This document shows positions 53,865 through 61,757 of a DNA stretch of 64,000 nucleotides, one piece after another. The translations under genes and the position numbers were made by a program. This DNA comes from Hungatella hathewayi (GTDB lineage Bacteria; Bacillota; Clostridia; Lachnospirales; Lachnospiraceae), in contig CP102274.1 in assembly GCA_025149285.1 (NCBI GenBank), forward strand, positions 2,743,501 through 2,807,500. Direction: 5' to 3'. Within the stretch, counting starts at the first letter, position 1. Each line of letters begins with the position of its first letter. Below the pieces are notes generated by a model that saw only the letters and a program-made list of their open reading frames with translations, searched no databases and had not been told where the DNA came from.

Positions 53865-56800
53865 ATGAGAGAACGAATCAACAGGCTGGCGAAAGGCATC
53901 ATCGATTCGGAGGTTCCCGTGATTAAGGTCACTCCGAAAGAAACCACCGACGTGGTGCGTTCCGGCGGAGCCACGAGGCGGGAACTTGTCGTTACCAGTG
54001 AGAATAATCTGCATATAAAAGGACTTGCATATTCTTCCAATTTCCGCGTAAGGCTTTTAAACGGAGCGTTTGGCGGCACCTACAACCATCTGGTCTATGA
54101 GGTGAATACCAGTTTTTTGGAAGACGGAGATGTGATTAAGGGAGCTTTTTATCTGGTTACCAATGGTGGAGAGAGAGAAGTCCCTTATTCTTTTCGTGTG
54201 GAACTGAGTACGTCAGGGAAAGCATTGAGCGACTTAAAGACGGCGGAGGATTTCGCTGCGACAGCGAAGAACGACTATGAGACAGCGCTTCGCTTATTTG
54301 AATATAGAGATTTCTACGAGGCCCCCTTCATGAAGGATCTGCATGTGAGGGCCCTTTACGGTGGTTTAAAAGGAAGACCGGACAGAAAGAAGGAACTGGA
54401 GGAATTCTTAACCGGTCTTGGCGTCAAGGAGCCGGTAAAACTGTCCGCAGACGAGAGCGAACGGCGGTTTGATGAGCCGGCAGGAGTAATTGAGGAACGC
54501 ATAACGGTAACCAGAAGCTGCTGGGGATACGTAAGCCTGGAGGTGACGGCTGACTGCGATTTTATAGAGATTCCGGTGAGAAATATCGGGGACCAGGATT
54601 TTACCGATGACATCTGTGAGATCGTCTACCGGATCCATCCGGGACGCATGCACCAGGGCTTGAACCAGGGCCGTATTATCATAACCGGAATTGAAGAGCG
54701 TTTTGTGGTTCCCGTGACTGCGATGGTGAATCCGGGCGGGGGTATCTCTGCGGAGGATGCCTACACAAAGGAAGCGGTGGCAGCGTATCTCCATCTGCGT
54801 CTGCAGAAAGAGGCGGGGGAATATGAGGAAGCCGTGCTCCTCGTCCCGCCGGACACGGATGAGGGGGACGTTCCTCATAACCGGATGCTTCGGGCGCTGG
54901 ACGAGATCGAAGAGATGAAAGGACAGCTGGAAGCGATTAAGCTTTTAAGGGCTGAGATATACCTTTCAGACGGCAGGGAAAGCCAGGCGGCCCTGCTGAT
55001 GGACGAATGCCGGGAGAAGATCCTGGCGGAGCGGCAGGAAAAGCTGGAACTTTACTGTTACTATCAGTATCTGAGACTGATTCTGCAGCCGGATGAGTAC
55101 CAGAAGGAATCGCTGGTCCGTCTGCTTAGAAAATATCTGGAGGAGAATCCGGATCTCCATAATCTGTTCCTGATTCTCTTAAAACTGGACCGCCGGATGA
55201 GTGAGAATCCGGGCGGAGCCTTATCCATGATGAGACGCCAGTTCGAAGCGGGCATGAGAAGCCCGTTTCTCTATCTGCATGCCTGCCGGCTGCTTTCGGA
55301 GGAGCCGGATCTGATCCGGAGCATTGGCCCGTTCGAGCTGCAGGTGCTGTCCTTTGGCGCCAGATACGGTGCCGCAGGGAAGGAATTTGCGCTGGCGGCG
55401 GCAAGGCTTACGCTGACCTCCAGACATTTTAACCGGCTTCACTACAGGGCGCTGGGACGCCTGTATGAGAAATATCCGGAAAAGGAAATACTGGAAGCAG
55501 TCTGCTCCATTCTGATCCGGGGCGAGAGCAGGAGCGCGGAATCATTTAAGTGGTATGAGAAGGGAATCAAAGAGGGAATCAGCCTGACGCGGCTTTACGA
55601 GTATTATCTGTATGCGCTTCCAAAGGATTACCGCTATCTGCTTCCCAAGGAAGTGCTCCTCTATTTCTCCTACGGCGGAAATGAACTGGACCGCCACAGC
55701 AGGGCGCTGCTCTATAAAAATGTACTGGTTTATTTAAAGGAATCGGATCCGCTGTACGAGGCATATGAGCGCGACATTGAAAAGTTTGCCACAGAGCAGC
55801 TGTTTGAATCGAGAATCGGAAGTAATCTGGCGGTTATTTACGAACACATGATTTATAAGGATGTCATTGACCTGCCCATGGCAAAGGTGCTGCCATCCAT
55901 TCTGCGCTCTTACCGCGTGGAGTGCAAAAACGTTAAGATGAAGTATGTGATTGTCTGTTACGAGGAGTTGCAGGAGGAGGACGCCTTTCTTCTGGATGAC
56001 GGTGTGGCATACGTGCCTCTGTTTTCCGAACACAGCATTCTTTTGTTCCAGGATGCCTTTGGGAACCGATACAGTACGGTTCCTTACGAGAAGACGCCGG
56101 TGATGGACAAGCCGGATCTGGAAGCGCGCTGTTTTGAACTGTATCCCGATCATCCAATGCTCAGACTCCGGGCGTGCGATGAGGTCTTAAAGAGGGGAAT
56201 TGCGGATGAGAAGGAGGCGGAGATGCTGGAGGATGCCATGGAGGACGGCAGGCTTCAGCCACTGTACCAGAGACTTCTGCTTTCCAGGATTATCGAGTAT
56301 TACCAGCATATTCCGCTTCAGGCGGCAGATGAAGACAGCTCCGGGGGAGACACGTATCTGGTGCGTCTTGACAAGCGTCTTCTTACGAAGGAAGAGCGCC
56401 AGGGAATCTGCGAGACGTTAATCAGCCGTAATTATATCGAAGAAGCCTTTGATATGATACGGGAATTCGGATGCGAAGATATTCAGAGCAAGCGGCTCTT
56501 AAAGCTGTGTACCAGGATGATACTTAAGAATCTCTTTGATGAAGATCCGCTGCTTCTTCATCTGTCGTACCGGGTATTTCTGGAAGGCATGAGTGACAGC
56601 GTCATTCTGGATTACCTCTGCGAACACTACAACGGTCTGACGAATCAGATGTACCGGGTGCTTTTACAGGGGATTTCCGAGCATGTGGAGACGTATGATC
56701 TTGAGGAGCGTCTGGTGGCACAGATGATGTTTTCAGGCTGTACGGAGACCATAGACCGGGTTTTCAGCCTTTATATGAATAAAAAGAAGACGAGCGACAA

Positions 56801-57479
56801 CATCGTCCGGGCTTATTTTACGATTAAGAGTTCGGAATATTTCCTTGAAGATAAGACTCCGGACGACAAGGTTTTTGCTTATCTGGAAGGCGCGGTCAAC
56901 AGCTCTGCGGATAAGGAGAGGATACCGACGATCTATCTGCTGGCGTTGACCAAATATTATTCAGAGCTTTCCTCGCTGGAGGAGGAGCAGAAGGAACTGC
57001 TGCGAAGCACGACTGCGGTTCTCTTAGAGGCGGGGCTGGTGTTCCCGTACTTCAAGACGCTGGCGAAATACGTTCCCATGCCGGAGGATATCATGGATAA
57101 GGCTATGATCCAGTACCATTCGGACAGGAACGCGCGGATCGATTTTGAGGTACGGATTCTGCCTGATGAGGAGGAATACCACTGTGAGGATATCGGAAGG
57201 ACATACCAGGGGATCTTCGTAAAGAAGAAGGTCCTGTTTGAAGGGGAAATCATGGAGTACCGGATCAGTGAACTGGAAGACGGCCAGTGGGTGCTGAAAA
57301 AAGAAGGAAGCGTCAGCTGTGACGCTGTATCGGCGGCCGGTGATACGGAAAGCAGATTTGCCTGTTTAAATGAAATGAGCCTGTGCTTAAGCCTTAAAGA
57401 TGAGGAAGGGCTTAAGAAACGGATGCGGGAGTATTTAACGAAGAATGCTGCCGCGGAAGAATTATTTCCACTGATGTAG
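53865..57479 (+). CDS. Large protein of unknown function (I recall the family as DUF5717)
   Basis: 1204 residues, with no signal peptide and no membrane segment. The N-terminal ~115 residues look like beta strands (VIKVTPKETTDVVRSGGATR, FRVRLLNGAFGG), a second beta-type stretch is near 190-290, and most of the rest (about 300-1100) is a long chain of amphipathic helices such as helical-repeat scaffolds show. The last ~100 residues are again strand-like (GIFVKKKVLFEGEIMEYRISE). It is the first of three genes with tight spacing; the second is Hsp70-like and the third has helical repeats. I infer a scaffold or client-binding partner. No catalytic motif is visible. Confidence 0.85.
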   Translation: MRERINRLAKGIIDSEVPVIKVTPKETTDVVRSGGATRRELVVTSENNLHIKGLAYSSNFRVRLLNGAFGGTYNHLVYEVNTSFLEDGDVIKGAFYLVTNGGEREVPYSFRVELSTSGKALSDLKTAEDFAATAKNDYETALRLFEYRDFYEAPFMKDLHVRALYGGLKGRPDRKKELEEFLTGLGVKEPVKLSADESERRFDEPAGVIEERITVTRSCWGYVSLEVTADCDFIEIPVRNIGDQDFTDDICEIVYRIHPGRMHQGLNQGRIIITGIEERFVVPVTAMVNPGGGISAEDAYTKEAVAAYLHLRLQKEAGEYEEAVLLVPPDTDEGDVPHNRMLRALDEIEEMKGQLEAIKLLRAEIYLSDGRESQAALLMDECREKILAERQEKLELYCYYQYLRLILQPDEYQKESLVRLLRKYLEENPDLHNLFLILLKLDRRMSENPGGALSMMRRQFEAGMRSPFLYLHACRLLSEEPDLIRSIGPFELQVLSFGARYGAAGKEFALAAARLTLTSRHFNRLHYRALGRLYEKYPEKEILEAVCSILIRGESRSAESFKWYEKGIKEGISLTRLYEYYLYALPKDYRYLLPKEVLLYFSYGGNELDRHSRALLYKNVLVYLKESDPLYEAYERDIEKFATEQLFESRIGSNLAVIYEHMIYKDVIDLPMAKVLPSILRSYRVECKNVKMKYVIVCYEELQEEDAFLLDDGVAYVPLFSEHSILLFQDAFGNRYSTVPYEKTPVMDKPDLEARCFELYPDHPMLRLRACDEVLKRGIADEKEAEMLEDAMEDGRLQPLYQRLLLSRIIEYYQHIPLQAADEDSSGGDTYLVRLDKRLLTKEERQGICETLISRNYIEEAFDMIREFGCEDIQSKRLLKLCTRMILKNLFDEDPLLLHLSYRVFLEGMSDSVILDYLCEHYNGLTNQMYRVLLQGISEHVETYDLEERLVAQMMFSGCTETIDRVFSLYMNKKKTSDNIVRAYFTIKSSEYFLEDKTPDDKVFAYLEGAVNSSADKERIPTIYLLALTKYYSELSSLEEEQKELLRSTTAVLLEAGLVFPYFKTLAKYVPMPEDIMDKAMIQYHSDRNARIDFEVRILPDEEEYHCEDIGRTYQGIFVKKKVLFEGEIMEYRISELEDGQWVLKKEGSVSCDAVSAAGDTESRFACLNEMSLCLSLKDEEGLKKRMREYLTKNAAAEELFPLM

Positions 57480-57494
57480 ATAAGGGGATTGTCG

Positions 57495-58718
57495 ATGGAC
57501 GGATTGATAATTGGACTTGATTTATGTGATGCCTATACCAGGCTGTGCTGTCACGAACGTGAAAAAACGTGGTGTCTGCCGACGGTTATCTGCCGGAAGA
57601 AGGACGATGACGAGTGGTATGTGGGGGAAGAAGCTTACGCATACACCCTGGTGGGGGAGGGCATTATTGTAGACAAGCTTATAAAGATGGTCATGAAGGA
57701 TGGGACCGCTACGCTGGGAGGCGTGAAATACGAGGGAACCACCCTGCTGGAGATCTATCTGAAGAAAATACTGGCGCTGGCAAAGGAGGAATTTTTTTCC
57801 GATGAGGTAAAGGAACTGGTGATCACACTGGAAAAGGTGGAGGTCAAGCTGATGGACGCGCTGATGTACTGTGCTGATTACTTAGAGATTCCCAGAGAAC
57901 GGGTACATATTATCAGCCATACGGAGGGCTTTGTCTATTACGTTCTGAGTCAGAAAAAGGAAGTATGGAACAACCAGGTGGCGGTCTTTGATTTATCGGA
58001 GGACTCGCTTCATTACCATGAGTTAAAGGTTCAGCGGGGGATGAAGCAGATGACCGTGGTGGCAGAGGATGAGGCGCTGGAGGAAAGCTTCAATCTCGAT
58101 ATTTTAAACACCCCGTCCGGAGGAAAGCTGGCGGATAAGATCCTCAGCTCCTGTGCGGAGCGGCTGCTCTCCAAGAAGCTGTTTTCTTCCATTTTTCTGA
58201 CCGGAAAGGGATTCGAGCGTCAGGACTGGGCGGGGGATTTCATGAAGCTTCTCTGCTCCAGGCGGAAGGTTTATATGGATCAGGAGCTGTTTGCCAGAGG
58301 CGCGGCTTTTAAGGGCATGGATTATCTTCATGAGAAGACGTCGTATCCCTTTGTCTGTGTCTGTGAAGGCAGGCTTCATTCGACGATTTCGATGAAGGTA
58401 CTGCATAAGAACCGGGAGAGCCAGCTGATCGTGGCGGCAGCCGGTGACAACTGGTATGAGTCAAGAAGCAGCGTGGACTTAATCGTGGACAACCAGGATT
58501 ACGTAGAGTTTTTAGTAACCCCTATGGACCCGAAGCAGAAAAAACTGGTAAAGATTCCCCTGGAGGGATTCCCGAAGCGGCCGGCGAGGACGACGCGCGT
58601 GGGGATCAGCGTGGGATTTTTAGATGAGAAGACGATGGCGGTGGTCCTTAAGGACAAGGGCTTTGGGGAGCTGTTCCCGGCCTCCGATGCCGTAGTCAGA
58701 CAAGAGGTTATGATATGA
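57495..58718 (+). CDS. Degenerate Hsp70/actin-fold protein (I recall the family as DUF5716)
   Basis: 407 residues laid out like DnaK without the lid. Phosphate-1 IIGLDLCDAYTRL matches IIGIDLGTTNS; a connecting helix region ELVITLEKVEVKLMDALMYC and IPRERVHIISHTEGFVYYVL matches the Hsp70 PAYF...INEPTAAAIAYGL part; phosphate-2 VAVFDLSEDSLHYHEL matches DLGGGTFDVS; the adenosine motif SIFLTGKGF and ELFARGAAFKG match VLVGGS and AVAYGAA. The C-terminus (VGISVGFLDEKTMAVVLKDK) resembles the substrate-domain strand IEVTFDIDANGILNV. Several nucleotide-binding glycines are replaced, so ATP hydrolysis is doubtful. The start at 57495 is 6 nt after AAGGGGA; the frame also has a TTG at 57489. The stop overlaps the next gene by ATGA. 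Confidence 0.82.
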   Translation: MDGLIIGLDLCDAYTRLCCHEREKTWCLPTVICRKKDDDEWYVGEEAYAYTLVGEGIIVDKLIKMVMKDGTATLGGVKYEGTTLLEIYLKKILALAKEEFFSDEVKELVITLEKVEVKLMDALMYCADYLEIPRERVHIISHTEGFVYYVLSQKKEVWNNQVAVFDLSEDSLHYHELKVQRGMKQMTVVAEDEALEESFNLDILNTPSGGKLADKILSSCAERLLSKKLFSSIFLTGKGFERQDWAGDFMKLLCSRRKVYMDQELFARGAAFKGMDYLHEKTSYPFVCVCEGRLHSTISMKVLHKNRESQLIVAAAGDNWYESRSSVDLIVDNQDYVEFLVTPMDPKQKKLVKIPLEGFPKRPARTTRVGISVGFLDEKTMAVVLKDKGFGELFPASDAVVRQEVMI

Positions 58719-59527
58719 GCCTGATCCTATGCCGGCAGGAGCCGGTTAAACATCCTTTTTATTTCGAAGGCCTGGGAGTCCACCTTTATTCCTCCCAGGA
58801 GCTTTGCTATGTAATCTATCAGAATCCTCTTCTGGTACTGGATCATTTCGTGGATGAGCATTTAATAGAATTTATCCGTGACGAGCTGGAGATGGGATTT
58901 ATGGCCGCCAAGCTGGAAAAATGGCAGCAGAGCGGAGAAGACGCGGACGAACTCCTGTTTTTAATTCTGACGGAATGTGACTATTACAATGCAGCTGAGA
59001 TTAAACATTTCCGTCAGAAGATCGAGACCTACCGAAAGATGTCTCCGCACGAATTTGCCAAGGCCAAAGCCGATTATCTTTTTACGAGAAGACAGTACGG
59101 CAAGGCGGTTGCGGAATACGAGGGGATTTTAGAGATGCCCAAAGAGTCTTCCGCAGACGACGCATTTTATGCAAAGATCTATAACAACTTAGGGGCCGCC
59201 TATGCCCGGTTATTTTCTATGGAGAAAGCGTATCAGGCCTATCAGAAGTCCTTTGATCTGGCAAAAAGCGGCGACGTGCTGAAGCGCATTTACTACTTAT
59301 CGAAATGGAATCCCAATCTGGTCTTAAAAGACCGTTTCCGGACTCTGATTACGGAAGACGTAAAGACAGGATGGGACGAAGAGATGAAGAACGCGGAAGA
59401 AGCAGCAGAGAAGGCCGAGAGTTTAGAAAAACTAGAAGAGTTATTTCTAAAAGATCCAATAAAGCGCATGAAAGGCGCCGCCGACATGGTAAAAAGCTGG
59501 AAGGGGGAGTACCGAAACATGATATAG
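58715..59527 (+). CDS. Helical-repeat (TPR-like) protein of the Hsp70-like cassette
   Basis: 270 residues, cytosolic. The N-terminal half starts with a beta-rich piece (PFYFEGLGVHLYSSQELCYVI, seen at ~10-30), then helices. Residues about 118-175 look like tetratricopeptide repeats (YGKAVAEYEGILEM, FYAKIYNNLGAAYARLFSMEKAYQAYQKSFDLA blocks). The C-terminus is a charged helix. TPR proteins are common Hsp70 co-chaperones, which fits its ATGA overlap with the Hsp70-like gene. The function is not established. A terminator-like repeat follows 3 bp after the stop. Confidence 0.82.
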   Translation: MSLILCRQEPVKHPFYFEGLGVHLYSSQELCYVIYQNPLLVLDHFVDEHLIEFIRDELEMGFMAAKLEKWQQSGEDADELLFLILTECDYYNAAEIKHFRQKIETYRKMSPHEFAKAKADYLFTRRQYGKAVAEYEGILEMPKESSADDAFYAKIYNNLGAAYARLFSMEKAYQAYQKSFDLAKSGDVLKRIYYLSKWNPNLVLKDRFRTLITEDVKTGWDEEMKNAEEAAEKAESLEKLEELFLKDPIKRMKGAADMVKSWKGEYRNMI

Positions 59528-59530
59528 CAC

Positions 59531-59679
59531 TGAGCAGTGCGAAAAAAGCCATAAGCAAATTTACGTTGTGCTTGCACATAAGTAAATTTGCTTATGGCTT
59601 TTTTCATAGGGCGAACGCCCGTCAGCGAGATGGAGCGAAGCGGAATCGAGCGGCCACTGCGGGCCAGCGGGCAACACAA
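59531..59679 (+). repeat. Terminator-like repeat family, copy 2
   Basis: 149-bp twin of the element at 20088-20234. Left arm 59542-59564, loop GTTGTGCTTGCACATAA (59565-59581), right arm 59582-59604 ending CTTTTTT, then the conserved tail CATAGGGCGAACGCCCGT up to GCGGGCAACACAA. The fragment CCAGCGGGCAACAC is repeated once more just downstream (from about 59684). It should terminate the Hsp70-like operon. Confidence 0.85.
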
Positions 59680-59733
59680 CAGACCAGCGGGCAACACTAC
59701 AAACCAGGCTCTAAAAGAAGTTCACATTCCCCC

Positions 59734-59790
59734 TTGACATTTTCTTCCTCATCAACTAATATATAGATAATCTATATATAAAGATCATCT
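59734..59790 (+). promoter_or_regulatory. padR promoter and palindromic operator
   Basis: TTGACA (59734-59739), 17-bp spacer, TAATAT (59757-59762). Over and after the -10 box lies a perfect dyad TATATAGAT-A-ATCTATATA (59760-59778), and AGATCATCT repeats the core 17 bp later (59782-59790). This fits auto-repression by the PadR protein encoded next. Confidence 0.75.
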
Positions 59791-59826
59791 ACATAAAAAA
59801 CCACAAAAAGAAAGTGAGGTCCCCCC

Positions 59827-60303
59827 ATGCCTATCGACAAAAGCCTGATCTCAGGCAGCACTTCCATGCTTCTTCTAAAGCTGCTGACGGAAAAAGACAT
59901 GTATGGATACGAGATGATAGAAACCCTCCGGAAGAAATCCAACGATGTATTTGAACTAAAAGCCGGAACCCTCTACCCTCTTTTACATTCCCTGGAACAG
60001 AAAGGATATTTAACCTCCTATGAAGAGGAAGCTTCCGGCAAGGTACGCAAATACTACAGCATCACCGGCGAGGGAAAGCGTTACCTAAAAGGAAAAGAAG
60101 AGGAATGGAAGCAATACGCCGGAGCGGTATCCGGAGTACTGGCACTGCATTGCATAAATCCCTGCGCTATAGCACCCGCTATCTACGCCAGGAGCACGCC
60201 CGCGAAGCTAGACGTAGGGTCCGCTACGCCGTCGCTTCGCGGACGCACACCTGACGCAGATATCAGGCACTATAACCCAGTTATTTATGCAACGCAGTAC
60301 TAG
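59827..60303 (+). CDS. PadR family transcriptional regulator with a repeat-encoded C-terminal tail
   Basis: 158 residues. The first ~107 are a normal PadR winged helix (SLISGSTSMLLLKLLTEKDM, YGYEMIETLRKK, FELKAGTLYPLLHSLEQKGYL, RKYYSITGEGKRYL, EEWKQYAGAV). Family members of this type end near residue 105-110. Residues about 107-158 are translated from a palindromic element (60144-60298) and have low-complexity, non-family composition. The gene precedes an FtsW/RodA-like gene with an N-terminal PadR-associated-type domain, the usual partner arrangement, so it probably represses that operon. Confidence 0.9.
   Translation: MPIDKSLISGSTSMLLLKLLTEKDMYGYEMIETLRKKSNDVFELKAGTLYPLLHSLEQKGYLTSYEEEASGKVRKYYSITGEGKRYLKGKEEEWKQYAGAVSGVLALHCINPCAIAPAIYARSTPAKLDVGSATPSLRGRTPDADIRHYNPVIYATQY
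60144..60298. repeat. ERIC-like imperfect palindrome inside the end of padR
   Basis: About 155 bp folding into one long hairpin. The outer arms CTGCATTGCATAAAT and ATTTATGCAACGCAG match with one difference. The next segments match mostly with purine/purine or pyrimidine/pyrimidine differences (CCTGCGCTATAGCACC against the complement of GGCACTATAACCCAG), and CGCGAAGC pairs with GCTTCGCG near the apex, where CGTAG/CTACG makes a further stem. It adds an in-frame tail to PadR and ends 4 bp before the ribosome site of the next gene. Confidence 0.82.
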
Positions 60304-60315
60304 GAGGTGCAGTCT

Positions 60316-61668
60316 ATGGAACTTTCTGAATATCTTGATACCGTATCGGAGCAGATTCGTTGCAAAAGGGCCAGAACCATGGTCAGGGAGGAACTGGAAA
60401 ACCATGTGCAGGAACAGGCGGAAGCATATGAGGCCGATGGCATGACGGTTCCTGAGGCGATGAGAGAGGCGGTCCGCCAGATGGGAGATCCTATAGAGAC
60501 GGGAACTGCCTTAAACCGGATTCACCGGCCGCAATTGGAATGGAAATTCCTCATTCTGGTGCTTCTGTTAAGCGCTTTAGGCCTTGCGCTTCAATACATG
60601 ACATGTTATACCGGACTTTTCGGAGGTTTTTCCAGCGATCTTGCAGACTATTTCTGGAAACGCCAGTGTTTCTTTACCGTCGCAGGGCTCGGCGTCCTTG
60701 CCGCAGTCTATATCGTCGATTACACGATACTCGGCCGATATCCCCTCCTTTTGTGGTTTGGTTACTTTGCTGTTATATTTATCATTGCAAATACCCATAC
60801 CGTAATCATGGGAAAAGTGAGAATCTATAACTATCTGACACTGTTTTTGCCTCTCTACGCGGGGGTACTCTACAGGTTCCGCTCAAAGGGATACGGAGCG
60901 GTAGCTGTCTGTTATCTCCTAAGCTTCATGCCGTTTTTCGTGGGATTGAAGACGATACTGGTACACGGCAGCCTGGAGCTTGCCGGCGGCTGTTTCCTGC
61001 TTCTGCTGATTGCCGTGTGCAAAGGAATCTTCCATGTCAGGAAGACCCGGACCATAGCAGCACTGATCGCTCTGCCTCTGATCACGTCCCTCCTCCTTTA
61101 CTGGAAGGGAGCTGATCTGGGGCTGCTGCATCATTACCAGCTGGCCAGGCTTCAGTACGTGTTCAGTCCGGATATGCTTGATTACAATTCCAATGGAGGG
61201 ATTATTCCCTATCTTTGGGAGTCCGTCTCCGGTTTTCGAATGTTTGGCTCATCGGCGGCTCCGGTGCCGAAGGCAATGAAATCCTTAAACTGCGACTACG
61301 TTGTCTTTTTTGTTTTTGCCAAATACGGTATTGCCGCCGGAACCGCCATGCTGTCCATACTTGCCGTCACAGCGGTGAAGGCGTTTTCCATATCGCGGAG
61401 ACAGAAGAACCGCCTTGGATTTCTCGTAGGGACGGCGTGTTCCGTGGTCCTGACCATTCAGATGATGGTCTATGTGGCGGCCAATTTCGGCGTACCGCTG
61501 GTAGAACCCATGACGATTCCGTTTCTGTCATACGGAGGGCAGAGCACCCTTGTGAATTACATATTGCTCGGACTGATTCTCAGCGTCCACAGAAACAAGG
61601 ATATTGTCTCTGAAAGACATGGAACCCGGGGAAAATGGAAGATACGGCTGGAACGGATAGAATCGTAA
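60316..61668 (+). CDS. FtsW/RodA/SpoVE-like (SEDS) protein with N-terminal PadR-associated-type domain
   Basis: 450 residues. The first ~70 (LSEYLDTVSEQIRCKRARTM, DGMTVPEAMREAVRQMGDP) resemble the HAAS/DUF1700-like prefix domain often found beside PadR genes. From about 75 on, roughly ten membrane helices follow, with the SEDS hallmarks KSLNCDYVVFFVFAKYGI and PFLSYGGQSTLVNYILLGL. SEDS proteins polymerise peptidoglycan with a class B penicillin-binding protein; this one has no such partner nearby and may be a specialised or regulatory member. AGGAGG at 60302-60307 fixes the ATG at 60316, 8 nt downstream. Confidence 0.88.
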   Translation: MELSEYLDTVSEQIRCKRARTMVREELENHVQEQAEAYEADGMTVPEAMREAVRQMGDPIETGTALNRIHRPQLEWKFLILVLLLSALGLALQYMTCYTGLFGGFSSDLADYFWKRQCFFTVAGLGVLAAVYIVDYTILGRYPLLLWFGYFAVIFIIANTHTVIMGKVRIYNYLTLFLPLYAGVLYRFRSKGYGAVAVCYLLSFMPFFVGLKTILVHGSLELAGGCFLLLLIAVCKGIFHVRKTRTIAALIALPLITSLLLYWKGADLGLLHHYQLARLQYVFSPDMLDYNSNGGIIPYLWESVSGFRMFGSSAAPVPKAMKSLNCDYVVFFVFAKYGIAAGTAMLSILAVTAVKAFSISRRQKNRLGFLVGTACSVVLTIQMMVYVAANFGVPLVEPMTIPFLSYGGQSTLVNYILLGLILSVHRNKDIVSERHGTRGKWKIRLERIES

Positions 61669-61757
61669 GTGGAAAAAACTGCTGTGATATGATACACTAA
61701 AGCCTGTAGAATCTGAACGGTCATACTGAGAGCGAACCGTTCTGACAGGAGGACGCT

